Part shown: positions 12,452 through 55,321 of the stretch, piece after piece
Position numbering within the stretch: the stretch's first letter is position 1
Layout of the letters: each line of letters opens with the position of its first letter
DNA from: Glandiceps talaboti
Taxonomy: Eukaryota > Hemichordata > Enteropneusta > Spengelidae
NCBI RefSeq assembly: GCF_964340395.1
Contig: NC_135558.1
Coordinates: 6,681,001-6,745,000 of the forward strand
Reading direction: 5' to 3'
DNA: 64,000 nt
Made by a program: the position numbers and the translations under genes
The notes under the pieces: model-generated
Told to the model about the DNA's origin: nothing
Seen by the model: only the letters and a program-made list of their open reading frames with translations
Database searches by the model: none

Positions 12452-15190
12452 ATAACTAACTTGTAGACTAATAATTTGTGTTTTAGGAAATTATAATTGG
12501 TCGATACAACTCGAAATTTATAGGTGATCTGTGATAGGAATATTGCTGAGAGACGGCGAAGGCAATACACCATGCGTATACCAGTGTTCGAAGTGGTTTT
12601 ATCGTTGAATAATTCATGATAACGGGAAGAAATGTTTGGAAAAACACTCCTTTGGGGGAGGAGAAATCATGACTTCATGCATTATAATAAGCTTACTGGA
12701 TTATAATACTGCCTCAAAACATTTGATACATGAATTGAAACGGATTATCTAAGTCTACATGTAATATAGAAGTCTATTCTAATCAATAATAGAAGGCTTG
12801 GAATAATATATTATGACTAGATATATCCGAAACAGACTCTTGGCAAAAAAAACCACGCTATCAACAACAGGGATTCAAGAAGGATTTTATGAACATTTTG
12901 TAATGTTGATATTCCTTCTCTTGCCACTTGTGGGAGTATAATAGGAAGTATCAAGCTATTATGATAGATGCCTTAGTCGACGTAAACTGTATGAATCATT
13001 ACTTTTGTTAATGCTGCGGTTGCCGAGTTCAGATCTTATCTCCTACCCCTTGGACATGGTTTTTAGACTAATTCATGTCTATGTATCAAGGTGTCATGTA
13101 TTTAATTTTGTTCTCCACTCTGCATTTAATATAAAATTTCACTTCATGGCTATATAAATACTTGATATCTAGGCAACTATGTACAACATTGATAGCAAAC
13201 GTGCATGTCTATTATCAAGCTGCTGGTTTTTCATAGTTCGTTATAATTACAATTGTTTACATTTTGTATGGAAATGGAGTACCATATGGAGCTATACCAC
13301 AGAGTCGCACCTCCATACCGTGACTCTGTCTTCTCAGCTTGTAATACTACCATTCATTAAATGAATTCAGTTAGTTATATCTCCAAAGGCCCTTATCAGA
13401 AGACCCGTACGTTTTAAATCTACATAAATGCATGCAAATTGTCACACTTCAGGTGTTGTGTTGTGTATCATTGCAGATACATGTATTCATTTATATAATA
13501 ACCCATTTGAATAATCAAACAGTGTAGATCGGACATATGTAATCACTCCCCACTTCGACAAATAAGCATATGTGACTTTTTCAAATTATTATATTGACTT
13601 GATAAAGGATAGTATTGCGAGTTTAGAAGACCAAACTATCACAAGCAATAAATAGACTATATTCCGTACAAAATAGGGACAGAAATAATTTATTATACAC
13701 AATAAACACTCAATAGCAAAATTAAAATAGAACATGCGACTGTCGACCTTTTAGTTTATTATTTAGCATTAGTTTTTCTTCCTCTCAGGTGGACGACACG
13801 GGTAAGCCTTCTCATATGACCATTGAGTTGCTGCACAGCTTGATATTGAATTACAAAACAAGGACACCACCTTAGAGGTTACAATGTATATTGCCTGTCT
13901 ACAAACGTATCACGTAAACGTTGTGTTTTACTTTTCAGATGTACTGCGTGACCAACCCTACAGAGAATCGTGACAAATTATTTCCCATCATCACAGCAGT
14001 GTGCAAAATATTGTTCTCTATATATATCACTTCGAACTTTGACTATCTATAAATCATCACTTTAATCATAATCATGAACAGCTACTTTTGGTTTGGCGGT
14101 AAAATAAGCGATAGACCCAGACCACAGGGCGTAATTAACCAATATCAAACAATAAATTGAATCACATCATAATAAGAGCAACAGATATGAAAAATATGAA
14201 TTGGTCGAAAAAAAAGCCCATGATATTTTTTTCACATTTCAGCATAAAGTTCTTATAACGTTTGGTGAGATAACACAATTCTGTTAGACTTAAGCGAAAT
14301 CAAACCAACCTTCTAATCACATGTGCATAGTGACGATTTTCCGCCATTCACGGTTATCTATTATAGTAGATCAAGAACATTCTGCGCAGTTTATCATGAT
14401 ACAGGAAAGTCTTACCGATAACATCAAAATGTCGAGACTCGACGCAACCGGTCCCTAAGACATGAAGATCCATGAACATTCCCGTTTACCTTAGGGGGAC
14501 AGTTTATGCTTTATAAATAGAAAATGTCTTAAAAGACAAGGGGTGTTTTCAAGTATCGTCAAAAAGAACAGGCGCATGGTGCTAAAATTAACATGTTACT
14601 GGCATGACCAATCTGGAAACATTCACATTGACGTAGTTTGCGTACTTAGTGATAAACGTATCGCCTACATTGACGTGTGTTTTTTTAATGTTGAATCTTA
14701 GCTAATAAATCTGGCGGGAAACATGTGCAGCCAATAGTTATTTACGGAAATGCTACGCCATCCTGTAAAGACAAGATTTTGAAAGAAGTCTTTGGTGCTG
14801 TCCTCAGTAGTTCTAGTGACACAAATGGTAATTTCAGCAAAGCTTCCCCTGCTGATATCATTACAACTGATATCTAATACAATTTGTGTTCAGTTGTCAG
14901 CGATTATTTAATCACGATAATGTCTACAGATGGTATGGTTCAAAACGAGGTTTTACAGGTACAAGAAGGAGATATTTGAATTATTTGTAAAACTGTGTTG
15001 ATGTAATCTGAGTAATGTATGACGTACAGCAGTATGTCAAACAGGATGTTTTCGAAAAGTGTATATTTTATGAAGGTTCGGCTTTAACTAGGTTGGATAA
15101 CCTACAGTTCATTTGAGCAACTAGAAATTTTAAATTACCTTCTCTGGAGGGATGAGTACGTTTTCATTATAGAGCACTATCGCTATAATA
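12452..15190. other. Intergenic, nothing recognised
   Basis: AT-rich, without a supported exon or a clear repeat. Confidence 0.45.
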
Positions 15191-15198
15191 TTGCAAGG

Positions 15199-15259
15199 AT
15201 GGCAAGAGCCACGTCTGTTTTTCTTTTAGTTTGTTGGGTGTTGCAAAATACGAAAGATG
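15199..15259 (+). CDS. Weak candidate signal-peptide exon
   Basis: ATG at 15199 has A at -3 and G at +4 and encodes MARATSVFLLVCWVLQNTKD, a plausible signal sequence: one basic residue, then a hydrophobic core. A GT at 15260 would end the exon in phase 1, the same phase as the two stronger signal exons in this window, but the surrounding GATG/GTCTAG is a poor donor. The frame stays open to 15441. No partner exon is visible nearby. It could be chance. Confidence 0.18.
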
Positions 15260-15489
15260 GTCTAGCATGGTTAAATTACCTAAGTTGCATCGATTTTTCA
15301 GTGTTGTGTGAACCAAGTAACCTGTTGTATAAAGCATTTCTCCAGAGACATCAATATATTATGCATGTTATTACCATCTGTCTTTATGTGTGGTATACAC
15401 TATCAATGCTATTTTCTATATTTTATACTTTCCAGCCATAGATGCAAGTATGTGATATGTTAACCTCTGAGGCTTATACAATGTATGGA

Positions 15490-15720
15490 TGGGTGTGCCA
15501 CAAAAATGTACGAAATTCGCTTATAGCGTTGCAGGTCACCGTTCACTGGCTCTGTTTGATAGAATAATACACGAAACCAATAAAAACTACATGATCTACA
15601 CTAGATTGCAATGTCTTGCTGCATTTAGTCTGATTGAAATATACAATTTAAGGGCCACTCCATCTAGATGTAGACACGGGTGTCAATGTGTTGATGTCTA
15701 TATTTGATGTCTGCATGGTA
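15490..15720 (+). repeat. Dispersed repeat, copy 1 (second copy near 43095-43330)
   Basis: The text CACCGTTCACTGGCTCTGTT at about 15538 matches TTACCGTTCACTTGCTCTTT at about 43131. The similarity continues through ...TACAATTTAAG..., a CTAGATG(T/C)A(G/C)ACACGGG motif and TGATGTCTA(T/C)ATTTGA. Both copies read in one frame as (H/Y)RSLALFD with diverging continuation, so this may be the wreck of a coding transposon. I do not recognise the protein. Confidence 0.5.
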
Positions 15721-15815
15721 GACACGGGTGTCAATGTGTTGATGTCTATGTTGAATGTCTGCATGGTGGACACGGATGTCAATGTGTTGAGGTCTATATT
15801 TGATGTCTGCATGGT
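15665..15815. repeat. Tandem repeat, unit about 57 bp, nearly 3 copies
   Basis: The unit starts near GACACGGGTGTCAATGTGTTG and runs to GTCTGCATGGT. The third copy carries GACACGGATG and GAGGTC variants. It expands the end of the dispersed repeat beside it. Confidence 0.8.
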
Positions 15816-18800
15816 GGCATGTTAAGTTCAAGGTCAATAGACAAAATGTGGCAAGAAACTGTATTCATTCAATCTTGCTATCTTAAACTGTAGTATGAAC
15901 AGTTTCTTAGTGGTTGCTAATGTGGTTGCATCAAGCTCAGTTGGTGAAGCGTAACCTGCAACGCGCTGAATATATATATATTCCTGCGACTTTTTCTAAA
16001 GATAAGTTGAGAATTATCTGGGCCTTCATCGAAGATCCTTGTCTCTGTGCCAGAAGTCTGAGAAGTGCAAAGAGTTTAATGATACTTTGCATCGTCGTCA
16101 TGCTGAGTACAATGTGTCTTCGTTCAGATCGTCACAAGCCTAAATATATATATCAATACTAATGATAGTGTACATCTGATGCATACTGCATTGGTTCCAT
16201 TTTTCGATCAATCGATCAGAGCAATGACGTAGTCTGCCATTTCACTAACTGTGTTTTTTGTTTACCTTTACGACTTCATATTTTGCGAAGTTAGCATCGA
16301 CTGATTCTGATCAACTTTTTAGAATCTTTTATCATGAACATAAAAACGCAAAAAAAACCTGGACATTAGTTACATTTTGCTAGTTTTAAACACTTAGAGT
16401 GGACATGATGTTCATTTAGGGTCTATGTTTTGAAGTGAAATATAACAACAAAGCTACATAGGTGCAGTGTATTCAGGTATGTCATATATGGTTCTGCAAC
16501 TTTGTGCAAAAGCTTTTGAATATAACACAATTTTAATGACATTTGCGAAAACATCACTCTTTAGATAAGTTAGAAGGTCAGTTCTACATGCCATCTTGCA
16601 GTTGACTGTTGCAGGATGAATGATTTGTGTTTGTTTTAATATGTTTTAATATGTTTTAATTTGTTTTGTATTTCAACAACGATGAGATTATTTCAAGTTT
16701 GAGTGTTTATAAAAATACAATAATCGTATAAAAACCATGAAGGATCTAATATGTGTGCTTACCTGAGACGAACATTAGATTAAGCCCCCGTCATAGATTT
16801 ATTTACATTTCCCATTAACAAAATGGCCATTATACTTGCCATTGCTCTTAACTTTGACACCAAATTACAGGCTGAATTTTGAGCTATGAGGAAATGTGAT
16901 AAGAAATATAGAGATCTAGAATTCGTGGATATTCGGCCAGGTTGGGTTTTATGGTGGCGGAAGCTATCACATAGTATCCTCGGAAGGTACAATAATTTTG
17001 AAAGTCGAGTCGACCTCTTTCACATCGTATAATTATAATGACAAACTGCTATAGAGAGAATCCCACCAAAATCAGTAAAATCTGCTGATATATAAACTTA
17101 ATGTAGGATGAAACGATCACGCGAGAGGTCACAGTTCGAAAAATTCTAAAGAGATTTTTGTAAAGATGTATTAAAGATGAACGTATTCTAAATCATTGAT
17201 GTTATCGGCAAACACTCGCGAAGACATCTTTTAATCAACGTCGATAAAATGACTGTTCTCGCCTGGAGGGACCTATGATTTGATGCTGAAATTAGTAATG
17301 TGACAATACAGCCTGATTTGTATTGAAGCAAACATTCCATTAGATGTATGGATAATGTATTATCTGATTCACCATATGGTGCGTACGCTTAGCATGGAAT
17401 GATAAAATCACACATTCTCACTAATACTAACTTCAACATGAATACAATCACGGCTAATACTAACTTCAGCATGAATAAAATCACGATGAAAACGTTCAAA
17501 GTCATTTTACTACTATTACAATGTAATTCACACAGACAAATTATAGGGTATTTTTACATTGACAATTAATGACAATTTTCAGATTGTATCAATCTAACTT
17601 CTAACTTCGTGTTGAGCATTCAGACACATAGTAATATGGCAACCTGATTATAAAATCTGATCAAGGAGGGGGTTGATGTGTTTAAATTACTACATTTTAA
17701 TATGTTTAGTGTACTTTTGATTGCGTCCAATTTGACAATGTTGTTTGGCTCAAATATTTAGGACCAAACAACATAGTCAAGCCAGATAACCAATTCTCTA
17801 GGCTAAATCATATTAGCACCTTTCTTGATCTGATTTTGAAACCGACTGAGTATCACATGTAGATGTACATCTCCAGTGTCTCAATGAAGTACCACTTGAC
17901 TTTACACCAGTATCTCTCTCTGAACTACACTATACTATGTGATTTTTACACCACCCTAACATACAACACCTAACATGTGTAATACAACTAAGTTACAACG
18001 CAACACAATATGCAAGACGTCTATGATGTGTGCAGCACGAGGACAGGAATAAATATGCTACACCGCTTCACGTGTCGAAACGCTTTGTTTCACGAGTACA
18101 TTATCTAGTACGATTGTATAGCGAACATTATGTAGTATTGGTGAAACATATAATGCCGAAATGTAGAATTTATTCCCATAATTCCGAAATACGATATTTT
18201 GGATCGTAACAATACTATAGCCCTTCTCTCGTTCATTAACCATTACACTAAGGAAACTAAATTTATTCGAGATAAATATAACTCAAATGCAACTGAAATA
18301 TAACATCAACTGTACAGTTAGTCAAACCCAATGAAGGAAGAAAATAACGAAGTTTTCGTACATTTCAATTTTATTGTTTAGTTATAATATTCCACTAGTT
18401 AGGGAAGTTAAAAAAGCAGATGGAAATTTGCAATCATTTTAATTTCCACATCATTAGGTGGTGATTGTATCTTACTGTTGTCATGGAAGCAGTGGTAGTC
18501 ATGACGTTGGCAATTTACAATGAACATCAATGATACAGGAGATGATAAAATAGAGATGTGCGACCAATATAAGATAAGCCAACACATTTGACAGAGTTGA
18601 AAAGCAGCCGCCATATGCAATTGGGATATTTACTAGCTTAACTGTGCAGTGCTTAAAATTATAGTTACTGGCGTCATAAAGACCAAACTTAATCTTGATT
18701 GGACGACATACTTAAGGAACTCTCGTGTAATCGTTGAGGTGAAGAGGGTAGAAAGTCACATAACGTATGTTGTGACACATCATATTCCATATATTTTCCT

Positions 18801-20920
18801 GAAAGGAAGTGACAGTTATTTCTTTGCATGTTCAACTTATCTGTCTTACAGGCTTTGATCAGTATCTTCGTATCTTCGTCCCTAGTGAAATGTTATGTGT
18901 ATTTAGTCTTTTGACTAGACATGAAAACAGGGATGAACATAAATGATAACGTTTCGCTAGGAACACTGTACCCTATATCCAAAAGACGGCCAAAGTTCAA
19001 TAATAACAGATCATAGTATGTCAATTGCTGTCATCACATCTTAAAGTACGGGTCACTGGCACGTGTCTGTTTAAATCATCACATTTACATGTATCAAGTT
19101 GGCTCAGATATACAGGGCAGATATACTAGTATGAACCCTTGTACAGGAAATGACGTATTGTCGCTAGTCATTGAAGAAGTCTAGGCTGTTGACATCTTCA
19201 TTGAACGATGAATTGTGAAAATCAGAGTGGTAAAACATGATAAAAAGACTTGGACAGGAGCCTCGCTTTCGGTTTTCACGTCGATATCATTTTTATTATT
19301 GACAGTGGGACGAATTGATTTTCTTACCATGACATGTATGCCAAAAGACACTTCATTGACGTTTTATAACAGTGCAAAAGTTCCTATCACTATTCCTATT
19401 GTTTGAGAAAGGGGTTTGTAGTAACGTTCACCAGGCCAGGAGGTAATTGCCAGTAAATAGTGACTTGAATTTTAGTAAAATGGGTCACAAACGAGAATCA
19501 TAAATGACATGAAAACTACTGTAGTTTTAACAAATCAGGAAGTATAAATAGAAAATCACACTGAAACGACGTCAGTCTTTCTCTCATGAAGTACACCATT
19601 ACTATTTAATCTCATATTCTCTTTAAAGTAAGATGTTAACATTGCCAGATAGATTTGCACTTCATACATCAAGCAATATCATGATCAGTTTCATATAATG
19701 TGATTAAATTCACAAATGACACGAACAAATATAGCCTCCAACGTAAAATACGAGGGTCGTGCAATTATCAGCTGGAGACAAATGCTGATCATCTCTCAAG
19801 GGCACAAGGTTGTTAAAGATTATTTTTCCGCCCCCTCACAATTACTGCAAACCTTCATAGTATATTGTGTAACAGCAGAACATTAGAGTGTACTTTGAGA
19901 CACTGTCGTGTGCTATTAACCCATTAGGAAAATAGTGTGTCAAGCAAGGCAGCTCGGTGTCTGGTGTTCTTTGAAATTTTCACTCCACAACCACATATAT
20001 ACATATACATGTGTACGTACGTAACAATTTACAAAATTAAGTCATTTGCACGAAGAGCTATCAAAATATCAAAAGTTAAAATGCTGATATGTTAATTCTG
20101 ATTTCCAGACATTTTACAACTCAAGCAAATGAGCAGACAGAGTAAATATGTTAGTATAAAGTACATGAATTCCCAGTCCTCGATATTACGACCTTCTAAT
20201 GTCCGCTTTGAGCAAACAGATTTAAACCGATTGACAGGACATATTGTGATACCGTCATCCAGCAGGTTATAATCATATATATCAATATTACCATTACACG
20301 AATGTTGTTCGATCCCATCAATTCAGACACAGCTTGTCAAAAATCTCCATGGAACAATTCAATCAATGTATGCCTAACCTTTCATTGGGATTAGTGATAT
20401 GGGTAATATTACTGTAATATAATACCAGCTTAGACAAATATACATCTTTTAAACTTCAAATTCATTTGTAAGAACGTTATCATACACAGCAGTAAATTAC
20501 ACTGTAAACGACTAGTAGCCGTAAACCAGACGATACCAAATGATTTTCCAGTTTATAGACCACCTAGCACGTTAGAAATTCGACAAGTATAACACTGGTG
20601 GTGTGCCAAGGAGTTGCGGCAATACAACATGTGCATTTGAGTAGGAACGTAATGTTCATGGGATTACATGTAGCTTAATTTGATCTGATTGGTTGGAGCG
20701 TACGTGTGCTGTAATTCGTCCTAGCTAATGGTACTACAACGTTTGTTGAAATTACACGGTTGTCTCATAACCAGTCTTTAGAAAACCGCAATGACGCCTC
20801 TGTAAGTGCTTTCTCATCCAGTGTGTTAGCTCCTGTCACCGTTTTTGATATTTGCCGTTGCAGACATAGACAACTGTAGAGAAATGTTTTAGATCTAAAA
20901 TGCACTGTACCAACGTTACT
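15816..20920. other. Intergenic, nothing recognised
   Basis: No supported exon. A string at about 15936 (AAGCTCAGTTGGTGAAGCG) looks like a tRNA A box, but no B box follows. A roughly 45-bp direct duplication (ACTAATACTAACTTCA-CATGAATA) lies at about 17420-17490, and a short TATGTTTTAA triplication at about 16638-16665. Confidence 0.4.
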
Positions 20921-21019
20921 CCCTTTTTACGATGTTAATGTCATCTTGTATTTCAGTACTAGTAAGCTGATTACACGTACATAGTTGTCTACTACACCCA
21001 AGTAAAAAGTCGACGGAAC

Positions 21020-49760
<28,741 letters not shown>

Positions 49761-49844
49761 GGATTATACGTCTTCAAATCTGTGAAATCTACTTGAATCT
49801 ACGAAGATGCAACATTTCATATTGTTTGGCGCCCTCATCGTACA

Positions 49845-49850
49845 AATAAA
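49845..49850 (+). promoter_or_regulatory. Poly(A) signal AATAAA for the ApeC gene
   Basis: Canonical AATAAA 85 bases after the predicted stop codon. Another AATAAA lies at 50422-50427. Confidence 0.6.
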
Positions 49851-49869
49851 TGTCGCTTATCGTCAACAT

Positions 49870-52425
49870 CTGACCTACTACACTGTGCAAGTAAATATAT
49901 AGCTGTCGCTTTTACTCGTCTCCTAATGTAATATGCCGGTTTAATGAATGCTTTATCTCATCATTACGCCATAGCAATACTATATATATATAATCTATGT
50001 CTTATTTGAAGACCATGGTGCGATTTGACCGTTAGTATGACTTGCCTCGAACCCGGAGTGCCATCAGAAAGTTATTAGGACTTTGGTTCAACTTCGCGTG
50101 GTATTTATGATCAAAGGCATTGAGCTACCACTTGGATTATTCGTATTTTAACAGAGGAATACCAAAGAACAATTTTTAGAACGATTTGTGCCGTTAAAAT
50201 AGTGGTAAACGACAGACACGATACTGCTTTAACTTTATTGAGATAGCTGCTGTAGCGCCCTCTGGTGATATGGTTGACACCATATGGCGTAGGCAACTTG
50301 TAACGTTCAAATTCTTGGTGGGCGGAGTTTTCTATTTCTTAAATATTTTCTGCAATTCATCATATTAGCACATTTTTTAGACTGATTATTCAGTACTTAA
50401 TTTTACGCTAAGTTATTATTCAATAAAAGTTCCCAAGGTGTAAATATACATGTATAACACATGTCAGGTTTAATTGGAAGAACAGAGCTGATGAGGTTAT
50501 TGTGCGTTGGGATACTGAAATCGAGATACAACATTTACGAAGTGCACTACATTTTAGCGAGAGGTTTGGAGATAATGATATGCATACATACATAGATAGA
50601 TAGATACATAAATACATAGACACATAGACACATAGACACATCACATACATTGTTCAATCTGAACTAGTCGAGTCAGTGACCCCGACACATTATATATTCA
50701 AGAAAAAAGTACAGTTGAGAAAGAGAAGAACAACAGAGACAATTTTAATAACAGAAGAACAGATTTAGAAACAAAGAGGCGAAGGTGTGAATTGTAAGTC
50801 CGACATTTGTGGCAATAAGTTTGACAACTTTGAGCATGCAGGCTAGGCTTCCAGTCCAAATATCATTTGTGATATCTTTTGATGACAAAACTGAAACGAA
50901 AGAAAGTATGACGACGTTGACCATATGATAGCTGATATGTGAAGCAAGAGTGTAATATGTAAATAGACATTCCAGAAAAATAGAAATTGTGTTATTAACA
51001 GATTGATGTATTTTGGGAAAGGTGTGTCCGTTGATAACGATATGTGCTAGTAACTGTTACTTGTTATCGCCTACATATCAAGATTTGTATACTGTCTATA
51101 AGTACAGGACAGACAATATTTTGTCATGAAAATACTGTCAGGTCATACCTAAATTTGGATGCAACGCACAGCGCATTCACTGATTTACTTAGGACGAGTT
51201 AGATATGTATACTGTTGACATGGTGAAAACCCTAGTACGTCTTTATTCAACAGCGCCACCATGTGTCGAAGCACAGTAGCTAGAATGAACAGACGAATGA
51301 CAAATGAACCTCTCAGCCTCTTTAATACTGCTTGTTTTATTTGTTTATTTATTCATTTTAGTGTTTATTTACTTATTTGCTTTTTATTTGAAAAGATTAA
51401 GTTCTTTTGTCAAATTTCTGAAAGTATTAGTTATTAGTTATAATATTTCCCCCCCAAAAAAACACTGTTCAATCTAAAAATGTTTTCAATTCAAATATGG
51501 CGAATATAGAATTATTGATGCTATATTTAACTACAGATAAAATCCAAAAGCAGGCGAGTTTCTTTTACTCAGATCTGAAATGGTAGCAAAACACTTGTAC
51601 TCCAACTAAAATGTCACGTGCGTAGCGCAGAAATTGGTTGGCGTTGACCCATCACACATCAATCCTGAATCGGTTGTCAACCGGTATTGTTATGTATTCT
51701 TCAATCTTCCACCAAAAACCAAGTAACAATAGACTTGGGGATGTAAGAGTTTGGGCTCTGCTTATATTGATGTTTCAACCGCCATAGTAAAACTTTTCTA
51801 CAGTGATCCGAGTAAAAAGCAAAAATGCCCAATCTCATTCGGATGTCTGGTAAGTTGTGCCTAATACGAAGAATACTTCCATAGATGACGCGTTTTTCAA
51901 CAATCAACAATTGTCAAGGTATCACTAATCCGTCCAATCCGATTTAGTAGAGAAGATACAAATTAATGCCACCAGCATGGGGCAGGCATTACTGGTACAT
52001 CAGGTCAATCGCTTCTGTCTCGTTTAAACCAATTACAAACAAATTGAATTTTAGGAAAGCGAATTAGTTATAAGTGCTTGAATTAATGATGTTCTATTCT
52101 AAGCTTGCGATTCGGTCAGTTTTCTCCACACATGTATGATGTACAGAGGCAGTATGCATGGTTGTATGTTAGACCCCAGTATGCCGTCCCTCATTAGGGT
52201 AACACACACAGTTCTGGCTGATGTCACACTATGTGGTATTCCTGTAAGTCTTTTGTTATTCAAGTAATTTCTTAGCAATACTACAACATGGTACAGTTGC
52301 TGTGATTGAAGATTCAAATGGGTACAAAAACCCCACATTTCTACAGTTATAAAATTGTTGACCTTCAAGTTTCACTATACTATAATTACGTATATACACC
52401 AAACTAAATTACAACATCCACCATT
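49870..52425. other. Intergenic, nothing recognised
   Basis: AT-rich; a CATA/CACATAGA microsatellite lies at 50584-50645. No supported exon. Confidence 0.45.
50584..50645. repeat. Compound CATA/GATA/ACACATAG microsatellite
   Basis: ATACATAC, GATAGATA and ACACATAG units in succession. The Cys/Tyr/Ser-rich minus-strand frame over it is spurious. Confidence 0.85.
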
Positions 52426-52426
52426 A

Positions 52427-52555
<129 letters not shown>

Positions 52556-52919
52556 GTACAGTCCGCCACACCATCAAATACAGAGTGAAATGTGCATGTC
52601 GTTCAGACTTGCAACATTATAGCTGTAACCTATTTCAACCGACTTCTACAATGTTTATGTTTCGTGTCCCCACCAAATTTGAAGGTATGGGGAACATTTA
52701 TTATAATCATCTATTTTCTTATATAACACGACACACTTACGTCTCAGCGAGTTATACAGCAGACTAAAACAACAAAGAACCCAGCAAAATAAATAAAGAC
52801 ATAGATGTTACTGTCTTCATTCATCCACACTATAATGCATTTTGCAATACATGCATTCTATACCGCAAATAAATGAAGGCACAAGGAATCGAAAGTAATT
52901 GTGTTTTTTGTCATTCAGT

Positions 52920-53288
52920 TTACATCATTGTGGTAACAACGGTGTTATGGATGGCATTTCGTTTTTGGTACCAATGGTGATATGGTAGGCATTTATTTAC
53001 AGCTGGTACCAGTGTTGTTATGAAAGGCAGTTTACATCTGGTACAAATGGTGAAGGCATTCAGTTACATCTGGTACTAATGGTGATATGGAAGGCATTCA
53101 GTTACATCTGGTACTAATGGTGATATGGAAGGCATTCAGTTACATCTGGTACCAATGGTGATATGGAAGGCATTCAGTTACATCTGGTACCAATGGTGAT
53201 ATGGAAGGCATTCAGTTACATTTGGTTACATTTGGTACTAATGATGGTATGGAAGGCATTCAGTTTACATTTGGTACCAATTGTGTTA
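52920..53288. repeat. 38-bp minisatellite, about 9 units
   Basis: The unit GGTACCAATGGTGATATGGA followed by AGGCATTCAGTTACATCT is regular from about 53072 to 53220 at 38-base spacing, with more diverged units on both sides. One unit has a short GTTACATTTG duplication. Confidence 0.9.
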
Positions 53289-54892
53289 AAGAAGTAACAT
53301 GAATGATATTCATGCCCGTTAGGTATAAATCCCATATTTTCTGTGCGAACTATGTGTTAACAACATCATCCGATCAGTATAACCATACAATTACTAGTAA
53401 CAGTGCTCTTCTATCACGTTCTTTCATAATTTTGTCTCAATTTGGTATCATTACAAAAGACCAAGTTCATAGGCTTGTTAGTAGAGGACTCGCCAAATTG
53501 CCCCTTTAAAAACTATCAATGTGGTGGGATCGTAACACCGAAATATTTTCTGGCTCTAGTGGGATTACTTAGTAGGCTCCCTAATATTCCTCTGTAGCTA
53601 ATGAAACAATATGAAGTCTGAGGTTGATATTTTTGTACGTACGTCACGTGGTTTTGCAACCTGGTTTATTATGCTGTACCTTACCTTTGCACAACATTTG
53701 AATAATATTAGTCTGCGCATGACAAATGAAATAACCGCGAAACGACGCACGCACTGACGGAGACCTTTCATCGCCCTGCATCGTCATGTTTTATGGTTAT
53801 TATATTCGACATTTATCGATGTTATTAATATACGAGCCACTGTAGATAGATTATCACTCGAGAGTAAATGCGTGCAACTGTCATTTTTGATAAGAGTCTA
53901 GATACATGGGGCTTGTGACATTTCAACAATGTCCCTAAAGCGTCTGTAAATGTTATGGAAAATATTTGCCATAGGAATTGTATGTAATCTGACAACCAAA
54001 ATGATCACTAGAGAAATACCATTTGTAGCAAGAACGGCCACAAAACGTTGATAAATTGTTTTGTTCGCACGCGTTCGAGTTCTTCAACGATTTGCTCGAA
54101 TATGAGTCCAAACGTTCAAAATAGCCAGTACGTTTCCAGATTGTTCATATATATATTGCACTAGTATAATTATATCATTCCATATTTTTTTTCTTCGTTT
54201 AGCAGTAAAATACTCTTGACCTCGTCTTGCGACTCGTAGTTACAAGGCCCCTTAGGGCACCAGTATTTTCTTTGGCTGGACGAAATATTGGGGAATAATA
54301 TTTAATCATGCTACATTATCATCACTAACAACCAGGAGATTTGTGTATTTTTTCATCGGATTCGAAATATTCAACGAGATAATGTATATGCATAATTTGA
54401 TGGTATAAGATTGCAAGTAATGTACCAAGGTTTCTTTTAGCTCATCGATAATGGATTCTCTTGTAATTTTATAACTGTTACACTTTTCTGAGTTATTGTT
54501 ATAGTTTTTTTAACACTGTAATATCTCAATGGCTAGAGCTAGAGGGGTAAACTCGCTGACGATTTCGAGTAGAACATGGCAGATTGTTCGACACTGCAAT
54601 ACGTGTAACGTGGGTACACAACATCCAACAATGAACAGACATAATGTCAATACCATGCATTTTGGATTACATTAAGGTATGCTTTTTACGGAGAGAGACT
54701 TCGAAATGGAATTGTATTACTTAAATTCATTTTGATTCTCTCTAGCTGTCACAGTGAAAGGTTTTACAGGTATGTTGCGTGTTTTCTCTCTTTCAAAGGA
54801 AGCTACTTACTTACTTGATTGATTGATTGATTCACTGTTCAATTCAACTCGACAAGTGAGTCGTATATATAATTGGCAACTATACACACGTT
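53289..54892. other. Intergenic, nothing recognised
   Basis: No supported exon or clear repeat. Confidence 0.45.
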
Positions 54893-55321
54893 TCATACAG
54901 TATATATACGTTTAGAGTTTGTAAAGACAGCAAAGTTTTTATAGTATCTGGTAATGTACCATCGAGTCAATACAATAGCTCCATCACTGAATCTTACTGT
55001 TGGAGCAAAATTGGCAGCTGTCGGTAAGATTTCAGCAAATATATGATTTTGTGTCAGCGGCAATAAAAGTGGCACTAATCCCGACATCCGTGTTATACCT
55101 GTCATAAAACAGTCTAACAGCAAGAAACCCGACAGAATTATAGCAGACGATGCGATCGCTAAATCATGATCAGCTGCTTTCATATTCCCTTGATGTACTT
55201 TCCAAAGTCCCAAACTAAATAAGTGATGCAAAAAGAAGTCGACACTGTTAGGCAGAGATGTCACTTTCTTTACATTGATTTCGAAGTAATAATATCTACA
55301 ATGGATTATGTCGATTTTCAT
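54893..55321 (-). CDS. Unidentified open frame (142 codons), possible pseudogene or retrocopy
   Basis: This is the longest frame in the window not explained by a simple repeat. The translation has a hydrophobic stretch (AIASSAIILSGFLLLDCFMT) and a segment with ILPTAANFAPTVRFSDGAIV. I do not recognise a family. There are no obvious splice sites, and the composition is not clearly coding. A chance open frame, an exon of a minus-strand gene, or part of a transposon or retrocopy all remain possible. Confidence 0.25.
   Translation of the reverse strand: MKIDIIHCRYYYFEINVKKVTSLPNSVDFFLHHLFSLGLWKVHQGNMKAADHDLAIASSAIILSGFLLLDCFMTGITRMSGLVPLLLPLTQNHIFAEILPTAANFAPTVRFSDGAIVLTRWYITRYYKNFAVFTNSKRIYTV

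Noticed and set aside
12010-12573. 187-codon minus-strand frame and its overlapping frames
   Set aside because: They translate the TA/GATA/GACA microsatellite (YI and SIYL runs), with no unique protein sequence.
15930-15990. tRNA gene suggested by AAGCTCAGTTGGTGAAGCG
   Set aside because: Only an A-box-like string; no B box, acceptor stem or anticodon arm follows.
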